Positions 53,387 to 62,865 of a DNA stretch of 64,000 nt are shown here, one piece after another. This stretch comes from Tyzzerella sp. An114. Its GTDB lineage: Bacteria > Bacillota > Clostridia > Lachnospirales > Anaerotignaceae. Below the pieces are notes generated by a model. It made no database searches. It saw only the letters and a list, made by a program, of their open reading frames with translations, and had not been told where the DNA came from. Location of the stretch: positions 1 to 64,000 of the forward strand of contig NZ_NFLT01000002.1 in assembly GCF_002161055.1 (NCBI RefSeq), written 5' to 3'. The position numbers and the translations under genes are program-made. The first letter of the stretch is position 1. Each line of letters opens with the position of its first letter.

Positions 53387-53764
53387 ATGACTGAGAATAA
53401 TAAATCTATCGGACAAATTCAGATAGCAGATGAAGTTATTGCTATTATTGCAGGTACAGCTTCACGTGAAGTTGAAGGTGTTTATGCTGCTTCTGGAAAT
53501 GCAACAGATACTTTTGTTGAGTTTTTTGGCAAAAAAAGTCAGTCGAAAGGTGTTAAGGTTTGTGCTGACAATGGTGAAGTAAGTATTGAAGTTGATATTG
53601 TTGTTGAGTTTGGCTCAAAGATACAAAATGTTGCTATGGAAGTGCAGAAAAAAGTTAAAAATGCTGTTGAGACAATGACAGGTCTTGAGGTTATGCTTGT
53701 TAATGTAAATATAACAGGTATAGTTACTGACAGCAGAAAACCAAAGACAGAAGAGGAAGAATAA
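53387..53764 (+). CDS. Asp23/Gls24 family envelope stress protein
   Basis: A 125-aa Asp23-family protein: IQIADEVIAIIAGTASREVEGVYA at the start, a central VEVDIVVEFGSKI strand pair, and KVKNAVETMTGLEVMLVNVNITGI at the end. Members associate with the membrane and respond to alkaline or wall stress. ATG 53387 lies 7 nt from AGGAGGT; the in-frame TTG at 53369 precedes that site. In many Firmicutes it neighbours accBC or amaP and nusB; here nusB follows after a terminator. Confidence 0.93.
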   Translation: MTENNKSIGQIQIADEVIAIIAGTASREVEGVYAASGNATDTFVEFFGKKSQSKGVKVCADNGEVSIEVDIVVEFGSKIQNVAMEVQKKVKNAVETMTGLEVMLVNVNITGIVTDSRKPKTEEEE

Positions 53765-53774
53765 AAGTTTTCAG

Positions 53775-53804
53775 AAGGCGGAGGTTTTTACTTCCGCCTT
53801 TTTG
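53775..53804 (+). terminator. Terminator of the Asp23-family gene
   Basis: AAGGCGGA pairs with TCCGCCTT around a 10-nt loop, then TTTTG. GC content is high for this window. Confidence 0.85.
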
Positions 53805-53829
53805 TAGTGTAATAATTAGGAGGATATTT

Positions 53830-54222
53830 ATGCGTCGTAGAGATGTGAGAAGAAATGCGTTTACTTTACTTTTTCAGCTTGGATTTACTGACAATGAGGA
53901 GGAAGCAAAGAATATATTCTTTGAGGAAGCTGAAATGGACCTTTCTAAAAACGAGAAAGAGTTTATACTTAAAACAGTAAATGGTGTTAGAGAACACGTT
54001 GATGAGATTGATGAAATAATAAACAGTGTTGCTAGAAAATGGGATACAAAGAGAATGGCTAATGTAGACCTTGCTATACTTAGACTTGCTGTTTATGAAA
54101 TGAGATTTGACGATGAAACACCTGACGGTGTAGTAATAAATGAGGCTGTTGAGCTTGCTAAAGAATACAGCTCTGACGGTGCACCTTCATTTGTAAATGG
54201 TATTTTAGGAAAATTAGTTTAA
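53830..54222 (+). CDS. nusB: Transcription antitermination factor NusB
   Basis: A 130-aa all-helical protein: RRDVRRNAFTLLFQLGF, VNGVREHVDEIDEIIN, and NVDLAILRLAVYEMRF with PDGVVINEAVELAKEYS and FVNGILGKL at the end. It binds boxA RNA with NusE for rRNA antitermination. It begins the nusB-xseA-xseB-ispA-dxs-tlyA-nadK-argR-recN run, transcribed in one direction. GGAGG lies 7 nt before the ATG. Confidence 0.95.
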   Translation: MRRRDVRRNAFTLLFQLGFTDNEEEAKNIFFEEAEMDLSKNEKEFILKTVNGVREHVDEIDEIINSVARKWDTKRMANVDLAILRLAVYEMRFDDETPDGVVINEAVELAKEYSSDGAPSFVNGILGKLV

Positions 54223-54252
54223 GTTTTATAATAAATTTCAGTTGGTGTTTTT

Positions 54253-55467
54253 ATGATAGAACCTAAAGTTTTTTCTGTATCACAGATTAATCGTTATATA
54301 AAAAATATTATAGAAAATGATTTTATATTAAATAGTCTTTGGGTTAAGGGTGAGATTTCAAATTTTAAATACCATTCTTCAGGTCATATGTATTTTACTC
54401 TTAAAGATAAAAATGCTGCTATAAACTGTGTTATGTTTAAGGGAAGTGCTGATATACTTCCTTTTATGCCTGAAAATGGTATGGACGTTGTTATATGTGG
54501 ATATGTTTCAGCCTATGAAAAAACAGGTCAATATCAGCTTTATGCAGAACTTATGGAGCCTTTGGGAGTTGGTGCTTTAAATATTGCCTTTGAACAGCTT
54601 AAAGAAAAACTCTCAAAAGAAGGGCTTTTTGATGAGGATTATAAACGAGAAATATGTAAATATCCAAAATGTATAGGAGTTATAACTTCTCCTACGGGTG
54701 CTGCTGTTCGTGATATTATAAACATATCCAAAAGAAGAAATAAAGGTGTAAAAATTGTTGTAATTCCAGCTCTTGTTCAGGGAGAAGGTGCTGTAAATTC
54801 AATAGTGTCAGCCATTAAAATGGCTAATGAGTGGAGAAAATGCGATACATTAATTGTTAGTCGTGGTGGCGGTTCTATGGAAGATTTACAGGCCTTTAAT
54901 GATGAGAAAGTTGCAAGAGCAGTTTTTGCCTCGGAGATACCTGTAATATCTGCTGTTGGACATGAAACAGATTTTACAATTATAGACTTTGTTGCAGACC
55001 TTAGAGCTCCAACACCTTCGGCTGCCGCAGAGCTTGCAGTAAATGACTTGAGTATTGAGAATGAAAGACTTGACACAATTATTTCTGATTTGAATTACAG
55101 TATTAATTCAAGAATTAATTATGAAAAAATAAGGTTTGAAAATCTTATGGATAAAAAGATTTTTAAAAGACCTTTGGATAATATAGCAGATTATGAAATA
55201 TATATTTCAAATCTTGAAAAACAAATTGAAAATATTATTAAAAATAAAATAACAGAGAGTAATATTATTTTTGAGAGATTACTCAATAAAATTGAAATTC
55301 TTTCTCCTATTGCCATGCTTAAAAAAGGATATGCATTGGTTGAGGACAAAGATGGAAAGACAGTGAAAACTGTTGGGGGCATAAACAAAGGGGACAATAT
55401 AAATGTAATATTGGCAAATGGAAATATTTCTGCCAATGTTACAGATATTTCAAAAAGAGAGTGGTGA
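54253..55467 (+). CDS. xseA: Exodeoxyribonuclease VII large subunit
   Basis: A 404-aa XseA: an N-terminal OB domain (1-100, LWVKGEISNFKYHSSGHMYF), the catalytic core GVITSPTGAAVRDIINI, VSRGGGSMEDLQAFNDE, AVGHETDFTIIDF and RAPTPSAAAEL, and a C-terminal coiled coil. With XseB it degrades single-stranded DNA from both ends. xseB starts 5 bp after the stop. The folD gene that often lies between nusB and xseA is absent. Confidence 0.95.
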   Translation: MIEPKVFSVSQINRYIKNIIENDFILNSLWVKGEISNFKYHSSGHMYFTLKDKNAAINCVMFKGSADILPFMPENGMDVVICGYVSAYEKTGQYQLYAELMEPLGVGALNIAFEQLKEKLSKEGLFDEDYKREICKYPKCIGVITSPTGAAVRDIINISKRRNKGVKIVVIPALVQGEGAVNSIVSAIKMANEWRKCDTLIVSRGGGSMEDLQAFNDEKVARAVFASEIPVISAVGHETDFTIIDFVADLRAPTPSAAAELAVNDLSIENERLDTIISDLNYSINSRINYEKIRFENLMDKKIFKRPLDNIADYEIYISNLEKQIENIIKNKITESNIIFERLLNKIEILSPIAMLKKGYALVEDKDGKTVKTVGGINKGDNINVILANGNISANVTDISKREW

Positions 55468-55471
55468 TATT

Positions 55472-55714
55472 TTGGCAAAGAAAAATATTTCCTTTGAGGA
55501 GGCTTTGGCTAAAATAGAAAAAATAGTTGAAGACCTTGAAAATAATGATATACCTCTTGAAAAATCTGTTCAACTTTATAAACAGGGAATGGAGCTTTCA
55601 GTTATATGTAGAGATAAACTTAATGCCATTGAGGAGGAAGTAAAAATACTTCAAAATAATGGAAGGGGCGGATTTTCACAGAAACCTTTTGAATATGCTA
55701 AGGAGGAAGAATAA
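55472..55714 (+). CDS. xseB: Exodeoxyribonuclease VII small subunit
   Basis: An 80-aa helical protein: SFEEALAKIEKIVEDLENND, PLEKSVQLYKQGMEL and CRDKLNAIEEEVKIL match XseB. The start is TTG 55472, just downstream of a GAGAGTGGTGA region in the end of xseA; longer frames would extend into xseA. ispA begins one base after the stop. Confidence 0.93.
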   Translation: MAKKNISFEEALAKIEKIVEDLENNDIPLEKSVQLYKQGMELSVICRDKLNAIEEEVKILQNNGRGGFSQKPFEYAKEEE

Positions 55715-56599
55715 ATGGATTTTAATACTGTGTTTAGCGAAAAAATAAAATATTGTGAGGATATACTTGAAAAATTTATACCTTCAAAAGAGGAGTATCC
55801 TTCAATTATTTTTCAATCTATGAGATACAGTGTTTTTGCAGGTGGAAAAAGACTTCGTCCTGTTATGCTTATTTCTGCCTGTGAACTTTTTGGTGGAGAT
55901 ATTAAAAATGCAGAGCCTTTTGCTGCTGCCATAGAGATGATACACACCTATTCACTTATACATGATGATTTGCCTGCTATGGATAATGATGATTTTAGAA
56001 GGGGAATAGCTACAAATCATAAAGTTTTTGGTGAAGATATAGCTATACTTACAGGTGACGCACTTCTTCATCATGCTATGGAGACAATGGCTGATGCCTG
56101 TGTAAATCAAAACTCAATAAATGCTTCAAAGGCTATGAAAGCTATAAGCCATGGAGCTGGAGTTTATGGAATGTTATCAGGACAAGTTGTTGATGTAAAA
56201 AGTGAAGGTAAAAAAATAGACGGTGAAACTCTTGAGTTTATACACAGAAATAAAACAGCTGCTATGATTAGTGGTGCTCTTATGGCTGGTGCTTGTATTG
56301 CTGGTGCTGATGATGAAAGTATAAAACTTATGGGTGAAGTTGGAGATAAAATAGGAATAGCTTTCCAAATTCAAGATGATATACTTGACGTTACAAGTAC
56401 AACAGAAGTTTTAGGAAAACCTGTTGGAAGTGATGAAAAAAATGAAAAAGTTACGTATGTTACAATGTATGGAATTGAAAAATCAAAAGAAACTGTAATT
56501 AAACTTTCAAATGAAGCCATAGATATACTTAAGAGCTTTGGTGAAAAGGCAGATTTTCTTTTACAACTTACAGAATACCTTATAAAGCGAGAATATTGA
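55715..56599 (+). CDS. ispA: Farnesyl/geranyl diphosphate synthase
   Basis: A 294-aa all-helical short-chain prenyl transferase. The first Asp-rich motif is DDLPAMDND, the second DDILD, with GGKRLRP, SGQVVDV and GDEKNEKVTYVT also visible. It condenses isopentenyl diphosphate with dimethylallyl/geranyl diphosphate. The two bases around the first motif fit a farnesyl-type product, but chain length cannot be fixed. GGAGG precedes the ATG; the gene lies just after xseB and before the DUF212 gene and dxs. Confidence 0.93.
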   Translation: MDFNTVFSEKIKYCEDILEKFIPSKEEYPSIIFQSMRYSVFAGGKRLRPVMLISACELFGGDIKNAEPFAAAIEMIHTYSLIHDDLPAMDNDDFRRGIATNHKVFGEDIAILTGDALLHHAMETMADACVNQNSINASKAMKAISHGAGVYGMLSGQVVDVKSEGKKIDGETLEFIHRNKTAAMISGALMAGACIAGADDESIKLMGEVGDKIGIAFQIQDDILDVTSTTEVLGKPVGSDEKNEKVTYVTMYGIEKSKETVIKLSNEAIDILKSFGEKADFLLQLTEYLIKREY

Positions 56600-56629
56600 A
56601 AAACATATATTTAGAAATGAGGGGAAAGT

Positions 56630-57055
56630 ATGGTAAATGAATTTTTGAGTAATACTCCTATTTGGGCAGGCATTATTGGTTGGCTTTCAGCACAGGTTAT
56701 AAAAGTAATACTTACGCTTTTTTCAGAAAAAAGACTTGACCTTACAAGACTTTATGGTTCTGGGGGAATGCCAAGCTCACACACTTCTTTTGTTATGGCT
56801 TTAACTTTTAGTATAGGAAAGATACATGGATTTAATATACCTTCCTTTGCAGTGTCTCTTGCATTTTCATTTGTTGTAATGTATGATGCGGCAGGTGTAA
56901 GAAGAGCGGCTGGCAAACAAGCCGCAGTACTTAATAAACTTGTTTTTCACAGTGGTTTAAAACCAGAAGAACAACTTAAAGAGCTTTTGGGACATACACC
57001 TTTACAGGTTATGGCAGGAGCTGTTCTTGGAATATTTGTAGGTTTACTTTTTTAA
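56630..57055 (+). CDS. Divergent PAP2 family membrane protein
   Basis: A 141-aa protein with three to four spans, matching the DUF212/divergent PAP2 family: IIGWLSAQVIKVIL, GGMPSSHTSFVMALTF (the SxxH-like phosphatase motif), YDAAGVRRAAGKQA and LGHTPLQVMAGAVLGI. Family members are proposed acid phosphatases of lipid-linked substrates. Its place between ispA and dxs suggests a role with prenyl phosphates, which is inference. Confidence 0.88.
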   Translation: MVNEFLSNTPIWAGIIGWLSAQVIKVILTLFSEKRLDLTRLYGSGGMPSSHTSFVMALTFSIGKIHGFNIPSFAVSLAFSFVVMYDAAGVRRAAGKQAAVLNKLVFHSGLKPEEQLKELLGHTPLQVMAGAVLGIFVGLLF

Positions 57056-57075
57056 TTTAAAAAGGGGTGATTTTG

Positions 57076-58944
57076 ATGGGAGATATACTGAAAGGTATAG
57101 ATTCGCCATCTGATTTAAAAAAACTTCATAGAGATGAGCTTAAAAAGCTTGCTAATGAAATACGATACTTTTTAATACGAAATGTATCAAAAACAGGAGG
57201 TCATTTGGCTTCAAACCTTGGTGTGGTTGAGCTTACAATAGCCCTTCACTATGTTTTTAACACCCCTAAGGATAAAATAGTTTGGGACGTTGGTCATCAA
57301 GCCTATGTTCACAAAATACTTACGGGAAGAAAAGACAGATTTAATACACTTAGACAGTATAAAGGTCTTTGTGGTTTTCCAAAGCCTTCTGAAAGTGTTT
57401 ATGATGCTTTTGCAGTCGGTCACAGTTCAACATCTGTTTCTGCGGCTTTAGGTATGGCTAAAGCTAGAGACCTTAATCACACAGATGAAAACATAATAGC
57501 TGTTATAGGTGACGGCTCTATAAGTGGTGGAATTGCTCTTGAGGCAATTAATAATGCTGGTCGTTCTGCCACAAATATGTTGGTTATACTTAATGATAAT
57601 GAAATGTCAATATCAAAAAATGTAGGTGCTTTGTCAAAGCATTTTTCAAAACTTAGGACAGACCCTTCATATCTCAGTGTTAAAGCTGGAGTTCATAGAT
57701 TTTTTGACAATATTCCCGTTTTGGGAAAACCTGTTGAAAAATTGGTTGAGAGATTTAAAGATACAATAAAATATTTTATAATTCCAAGTGCATTTTTTGA
57801 TGAAATGGGATTTAAATATATAGGTATATCTGATGGTCATAACATTGATGAGCTTATAGATGTTCTTGAAAAAATAAAAAATGTTTCCGGCCCTGTACTT
57901 CTTCATGTTCATACTAAAAAGGGTAAAGGATATAAATTTGCAGAGGATAGACCTTGGGAGTTTCACGGTGTTTCACCTTTCAATGTGAAAACAGGTAAAC
58001 CCCTTAAAAAATCCGAAAAAATTTCATACTCAGATTTTTTTGGAAATAAATTAGTTGAGATAGCAAAATCAAATAAAGATATTGTTGCAATAACAGCGGC
58101 TATGGCTGACGGAACAGGACTTACAGAGTTTAGCAGAAGTTATCCAAAAAGATTTTTTGATGTTGCCATATCTGAACAACACGCTGTCACATTTGCAGCA
58201 GGTTTAGCTATATCAGGTAAAGTTCCCGTTTTTGCAGTTTATTCAACATTTTTACAGAGAGCTTATGACCAAATTATACATGATGTATGTTTGCAAAAAC
58301 TTCATGTTGTTTTTGCTGTTGATAGAGCGGGACTTGTAGGTTCTGACGGTGAAACTCATCAGGGTGTATTTGATATATCATATCTTTCAGGTATACCTAA
58401 TATGACTATTATGTCACCTAAGAATGGCTATGAACTTGAAAATATGATTGAGTTTGCTATTAATTTTAATGGGCCTATTGCTGTTAGATATCCAAGGGGA
58501 GAGGCTTTAGAAATATTTTCTGATGTAGATACTCCTATTGAATATGGAAAATCTGAAAAAATATTTGACGGTGAAGAAATAGCCCTGATATTTGAAGGAA
58601 ATATGGCAAAAACTGCTTTTGATGTGGTTTCTATGCTTAGAAATGACGGTTATAATCCTATTCTTATAAATGCAAGATTTATAAAACCTTTTGATAAAGA
58701 AATGCTTTTTGACATATCTTCAAAATGTAAATATATATTTACTATTGAGGATGGTCTAAAACATGGTGGAATGGGTTCTACTGTAATGGAAATACTTTCA
58801 GGAAATAAAAATAGTCCTTTGGTATATTCCTTTGGTTATGATGATTGTTTTATAGAACATGGAAGTATTTTGGAGCTTCAAAAGGCTTATGGTCTTGGAA
58901 AAGATTATATATATGAAAAAATAAAAAGTATTGTAGAGGAATAA
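57076..58944 (+). CDS. dxs: 1-deoxy-D-xylulose-5-phosphate synthase
   Basis: A 622-aa thiamine-diphosphate enzyme, first step of the non-mevalonate isoprenoid pathway. Visible are SKTGGHLASNLGVVELTIAL, WDVGHQAYVHKIL, GDGSISGGIALEAINNAG (ThDP motif; Ser-Ile-Ser rather than the usual Ala-Leu-Thr), TKKGKGYKFAED, AISEQHAVTFAAGLA and FDISYLSGIPNMT. ATG 57076 follows AAAGGGG by about 8 nt; GTG 57067 overlaps that site. The gene lies 4 bp before tlyA. Confidence 0.96.
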   Translation: MGDILKGIDSPSDLKKLHRDELKKLANEIRYFLIRNVSKTGGHLASNLGVVELTIALHYVFNTPKDKIVWDVGHQAYVHKILTGRKDRFNTLRQYKGLCGFPKPSESVYDAFAVGHSSTSVSAALGMAKARDLNHTDENIIAVIGDGSISGGIALEAINNAGRSATNMLVILNDNEMSISKNVGALSKHFSKLRTDPSYLSVKAGVHRFFDNIPVLGKPVEKLVERFKDTIKYFIIPSAFFDEMGFKYIGISDGHNIDELIDVLEKIKNVSGPVLLHVHTKKGKGYKFAEDRPWEFHGVSPFNVKTGKPLKKSEKISYSDFFGNKLVEIAKSNKDIVAITAAMADGTGLTEFSRSYPKRFFDVAISEQHAVTFAAGLAISGKVPVFAVYSTFLQRAYDQIIHDVCLQKLHVVFAVDRAGLVGSDGETHQGVFDISYLSGIPNMTIMSPKNGYELENMIEFAINFNGPIAVRYPRGEALEIFSDVDTPIEYGKSEKIFDGEEIALIFEGNMAKTAFDVVSMLRNDGYNPILINARFIKPFDKEMLFDISSKCKYIFTIEDGLKHGGMGSTVMEILSGNKNSPLVYSFGYDDCFIEHGSILELQKAYGLGKDYIYEKIKSIVEE

Positions 58945-58947
58945 AAT

Positions 58948-59760
58948 ATGGCTGAGAAAGAAAGACTTGATGTGCTTCTTGTCAAAAAAAATCTTGTCAA
59001 TTCAAGAGAGTTGGCAAAGGCTGTAATTATGGCTGGAAATGTGTATGTTGACGGCATGAAAGAGGACAAGGCAGGTACAAAAATAGATGTTAATGCAGAT
59101 ATTCAGGTCAAAGGTGCTGAAATGAAATATGTAAGCCGTGGCGGTTATAAGCTGGAAAAGGCTATAAATGAGTTTGGCGTTGACCTTAAAGATAAAGTTT
59201 GTATGGATATAGGAGCGTCAACTGGTGGATTTACAGATTGTATGCTTCAAAATGGTGCTAAAAAAGTGTATTCAATAGATGTTGGATACGGTCAGTTTGC
59301 TTGGAAACTTAGAAATGATCCTAGGGTTGTTTGCATGGAAAAAACAAATATGAGATATGTAACTCATGAACAGATACCGGAGGAAGCGGATTTTGCTTCT
59401 GTTGATGTGTCTTTTATATCTTTGACAAAAATTATACCGGCAGCTTTGGGTATTTTGGGAGAGACAGGTCAGCTTGTCTGTCTTATAAAACCACAATTTG
59501 AAGCTGGCAGAGAGAAAGTTGGCAAAAAAGGCGTTGTTAAAGATATAAGTGTTCATAAAGAGGTTATACTCAAAATTATAGATTTTGCCTTTGAAAATGG
59601 TTTGAATGTACTTAATATAAGTTTTTCACCTATAAAAGGGCCAGAAGGTAATATTGAGTATCTCATATATCTTGATAGAAAAAACGAAGGACTTACAAAA
59701 GAAGAAGCTTATGCTCTTGCGTCTGAAATAACTGACGCATCTCATAATATACTTGATTGA
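58948..59760 (+). CDS. tlyA: TlyA-type rRNA 2'-O-methyltransferase / hemolysin-like
   Basis: A 270-aa protein with an N-terminal S4 RNA-binding domain (RLDVLLVKKNLVNSRELAK) and an FtsJ-like Rossmann core: MDIGASTGGFTDCMLQNGAK (SAM site), VDVSFISLTKI, LIKPQFEAGREKVGKKGVVK and SPIKGPEGNIEYL. TlyA methylates ribose in 16S and 23S rRNA of some bacteria; many Firmicutes homologues lack tested activity. Its stop overlaps the upstream end of the NAD kinase leader. Confidence 0.93.
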   Translation: MAEKERLDVLLVKKNLVNSRELAKAVIMAGNVYVDGMKEDKAGTKIDVNADIQVKGAEMKYVSRGGYKLEKAINEFGVDLKDKVCMDIGASTGGFTDCMLQNGAKKVYSIDVGYGQFAWKLRNDPRVVCMEKTNMRYVTHEQIPEEADFASVDVSFISLTKIIPAALGILGETGQLVCLIKPQFEAGREKVGKKGVVKDISVHKEVILKIIDFAFENGLNVLNISFSPIKGPEGNIEYLIYLDRKNEGLTKEEAYALASEITDASHNILD

Positions 59761-59777
59761 TATTCGGCGGTGATTAT

Positions 59778-60644
59778 ATGACTATTGCAGGTATAATGCC
59801 AAATCTTGAAAAAGATGAGGATTTGTCTGTCACAAAAAGACTTATAACATTCCTTGAAAATAAAGGTTGTTGTCCTTATATACCTTGTGATATTGCTAAA
59901 AAATTTAATCTTGATAAATATGGTATTGATGAGGATAGATTATTTTCAATAGCTGATTTTATTATTGTTCTTGGAGGAGATGGAACACTCTTAGGAATAG
60001 GAAGAAGAACTGCAAAATATAATACTCCTCTTTTGGGTATTAATTTGGGAAACTTAGGTTTTCTTACGGCAGCAGACAATTTGGGGGCAGAATATGCTAT
60101 TGAAAAAGTTTTGGAAAATGATTATAAAGTTGAAAAACGTCTAATGATAGAAGCGTATATAAATAAGGGTGATAATATTAATAATGATAGTATAATTGCT
60201 CTTAATGATATATGCATAACAAGAGGAGCATTTTCAAAACTTGTTGAAATAGATGTTTATGCTAATAAAGAGTATCTTGATACTGTTAGAGCTGATGGAA
60301 TAATAATATCAACTCCAACAGGTTCAACAGCCTATAATCTTTCAGCAGGTGGCCCTATACTTAAGCCGGATACAAAGATTATGGCTATAACTCCAATATG
60401 CCCTCATAATCTTTATTCACGTTCCATAGTCATTTCTGCTGATGATGTTATTACTATGGTTATGCGTTCTAAAAGTAATGACAGTGAGTTTTTATTAAGT
60501 GCTGATGGACAGGACGCTATAAAAATGAAAAATAATGATATAGTTAGAATTAAAAAATCTCAATTCTATACAACTATAATAAAAACAGAAATGAAAAGTT
60601 TTTATGATATACTTAGAGAAAAATTGTCAGGAAACGGAGGTTAA
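59778..60644 (+). CDS. nadK: NAD kinase
   Basis: A 288-aa NAD kinase. VVLGGDGTLLGIGR has the catalytic GGDGT, LNDICITRGAFSKLVEI the NAD-site Asn-Asp, and DGIIISTPTGSTAYNLSAGGPI the family signature. It phosphorylates NAD to NADP. ATG 59778 lies 5 nt from GGCGGTGA; an in-frame codon at 59757 overlaps tlyA. It is 3 bp before argR. Confidence 0.95.
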   Translation: MTIAGIMPNLEKDEDLSVTKRLITFLENKGCCPYIPCDIAKKFNLDKYGIDEDRLFSIADFIIVLGGDGTLLGIGRRTAKYNTPLLGINLGNLGFLTAADNLGAEYAIEKVLENDYKVEKRLMIEAYINKGDNINNDSIIALNDICITRGAFSKLVEIDVYANKEYLDTVRADGIIISTPTGSTAYNLSAGGPILKPDTKIMAITPICPHNLYSRSIVISADDVITMVMRSKSNDSEFLLSADGQDAIKMKNNDIVRIKKSQFYTTIIKTEMKSFYDILREKLSGNGG

Positions 60645-60647
60645 TGT

Positions 60648-61103
60648 ATGAAAATTGCAAGACAGGCTAAAATTTTAGACCTTATAGAAAAAAATTCAAT
60701 TGAAACACAGGACGAGCTGGCACAGAGACTTAAAGAGGCCGGTTTTGACGTTACACAGGCTACGGTTTCCCGTGACATAAGAGAAATGAAACTTACAAAA
60801 ATAGCTACTGAAAACGGAAGACAGAAATACTCTGTACTTTCAAATACAGATAATGAGCTTTCAGAGAGACTTATAAGAGTTTTCAGAGAGGCTGTTATAA
60901 AAATAGATTATTCTCAAAATATGATAGTTGTAAAAACATTAAATGGTATGGGTATGGCTGTGGCTGTTGCCCTTGATAGTATGCAGAACAGCGAAATTTT
61001 AGGTACAATAGCCGGTGATGATACGGTTTTCTGTGTTGCTAGAGGAACACAACAGGCGATTACTATTATAGAGAAGCTCTATAAGGTGATACGTACAGAG
61101 TAA
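60648..61103 (+). CDS. argR: Arginine repressor
   Basis: A 151-aa ArgR/AhrC: a winged helix with IETQDELAQRLKEAGFDVTQ, TVSRDIREMKLTKI, and a C-terminal arginine-binding domain with GTIAGDDTVFCVAR, where the GDDT aspartates contact arginine. It controls arginine synthesis and catabolism. No arg genes occur in the window. Length matches the family. Confidence 0.96.
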   Translation: MKIARQAKILDLIEKNSIETQDELAQRLKEAGFDVTQATVSRDIREMKLTKIATENGRQKYSVLSNTDNELSERLIRVFREAVIKIDYSQNMIVVKTLNGMGMAVAVALDSMQNSEILGTIAGDDTVFCVARGTQQAITIIEKLYKVIRTE

Positions 61104-61117
61104 GGAGGTAACCCTCT

Positions 61118-62824
61118 ATGCTAGAGAATATACGCATAAAAAATGTAGCACTCATAGAGGAAAGTGAAATAAAATTTAAAAAGGGATTAAATATACTTTC
61201 AGGTGAAACAGGAGCTGGAAAGTCTATGATTATAGATTCTATAAATTTTGCTTTAGGTAGCAGAGTAACTAGAGATTTTATAAGAAAAGATGAAGAAGTT
61301 GCTAAAGTTGAAGTGTTGTTTTCTGGAAATAAAAATATAAATGATATACTTTCTGAAAATGGTATTGATACTGAGGAAGACTATTCTATTATAATAAATC
61401 GTACATTTAATAATTCTGGAAAATCAGTATTTAGAGTTAATGGTACAATAGTTACAGCAGGAACTGTTAAAAGTATATCTGAAAATTTAATTGATATACA
61501 TGGACAGCATGAACATCAATCCCTTTTAAATCCTAAAAAACATATATTTCTTTTAGATAAGTTCTGTGGGCAGAACCTTGATGAAAAACTCTCTATTTTA
61601 GGAGATTTATATTCTCAGTATAAAAGTATTGTAAAATCAATAGATGACCTTAACGGCGATGAAATGCAGAGAGCTCAAAGAATGGATATGCTCCGTTTTC
61701 AGAAAGAAGATATTGAAAATGCTAAACTTAAAAGGGGAGAGGAGGAAGAACTTAACGATAGAAGAAAAGTTCTTTCAAATCTTGAAAAAGTTGTGCGTCT
61801 TTCTGGTACAAGTCTTGAACTTTTATATGAGGGAAATGGTGAAAATTCTTCCGCTTCTGATAATATTTCAGAGGCTTTATATAATATAAATACACTTTCA
61901 GATATTGACCCTAGTGTTTCACAAATTGCAGAAAATCTTGAGACAGTTTCAGCTTTACTTGATGATGTTTGTCATGAACTTAAATCATATTTTAGAAGTG
62001 TTGAGTCTGACCCTGACGAACTTGTGGAAATTGATGAGAGATTAAATCTTATTTATGGTCTTAAAAGAAAATATGGAAAGAATATAGATGAAATACTTAA
62101 TTTTTACGATAAAATTACAAAAGAACTTGATTTTATGGAAAATAGTGAAGAAATATTGTCAGAGTTATATTCCAAAAAATCAAAACTTGAAAATAATATA
62201 AATTCTTTATGTGATGATATAAGTAAAATAAGAAAAGAAAAAGCTTTAATAATTGAAAAGTCTGTTGAAAAAGAGCTTAGAGATTTGGAGATGAAAAACG
62301 CTTCTTTTAAAATTTCTATAACAGATAAAAATATGTTTACGTCAAAGGGTAGAGATAATGTTGAATTTTTAATATCACCTAATATGGGAGAGGAGCTTAA
62401 ACCTTTGGCAAAAATTGCTTCTGGTGGTGAAATGTCAAGAGTTATGCTTGCTCTAAAATCCATACTTTCAGAGGTTGATACAATAGATACATTTATATTT
62501 GATGAAATAGATACAGGTGTAAGTGGAAGAACTGCCCAGAAAGTGGCAGAAAAAATGTCACAGGTTAGTATTAAAAATCAGATTATATGTATAACACATC
62601 TTCCACAAATTGCAGCTATGGCTGATAGCCATTTTCTTATAGAGAAACATTCTGCTAATAATAGAACAACAACAGATATAATAGCTCTTTCAAAAGAAAA
62701 ATCTATAAATGAAATAGGTCGTCTTATGGGTGGAGTTACTATAACAGAAGCTACACTTCAGGCGGCGGAAGATATGAAAAAACAGGCCGATGGCTTTAAA
62801 ATAGGAATAAGATTAAATAATTAA
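61118..62824 (+). CDS. recN: DNA repair protein RecN
   Basis: A 568-aa SMC-like ATPase. Walker A SGETGAGKSMIID (about residue 30) is followed by DIHGQHEHQSLL. Long coiled coils fill about 150-390. The ABC-type signature is KIASGGEMSRVMLALK, and Walker B is FDEIDTGVSGRTA. It acts at double-strand breaks. GGAGG precedes the ATG. spoIVB and spo0A usually follow recN in sporeformers; here a convergent XRE gene follows instead. Confidence 0.95.
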   Translation: MLENIRIKNVALIEESEIKFKKGLNILSGETGAGKSMIIDSINFALGSRVTRDFIRKDEEVAKVEVLFSGNKNINDILSENGIDTEEDYSIIINRTFNNSGKSVFRVNGTIVTAGTVKSISENLIDIHGQHEHQSLLNPKKHIFLLDKFCGQNLDEKLSILGDLYSQYKSIVKSIDDLNGDEMQRAQRMDMLRFQKEDIENAKLKRGEEEELNDRRKVLSNLEKVVRLSGTSLELLYEGNGENSSASDNISEALYNINTLSDIDPSVSQIAENLETVSALLDDVCHELKSYFRSVESDPDELVEIDERLNLIYGLKRKYGKNIDEILNFYDKITKELDFMENSEEILSELYSKKSKLENNINSLCDDISKIRKEKALIIEKSVEKELRDLEMKNASFKISITDKNMFTSKGRDNVEFLISPNMGEELKPLAKIASGGEMSRVMLALKSILSEVDTIDTFIFDEIDTGVSGRTAQKVAEKMSQVSIKNQIICITHLPQIAAMADSHFLIEKHSANNRTTTDIIALSKEKSINEIGRLMGGVTITEATLQAAEDMKKQADGFKIGIRLNN

Positions 62825-62835
62825 TGGACTGAAAT

Positions 62836-62865
62836 AAAAAAACGGAATATCAATATTCCGTTTTT
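62836..62865. terminator. Bidirectional terminator between recN and the XRE gene
   Basis: AAAAAAACGGAATA pairs with TATTCCGTTTTT around a 4-nt loop. An outer GACTGAAA/TTTCAGTC pairing extends it. The minus-strand XRE stop codon lies inside the hairpin. Confidence 0.85.
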
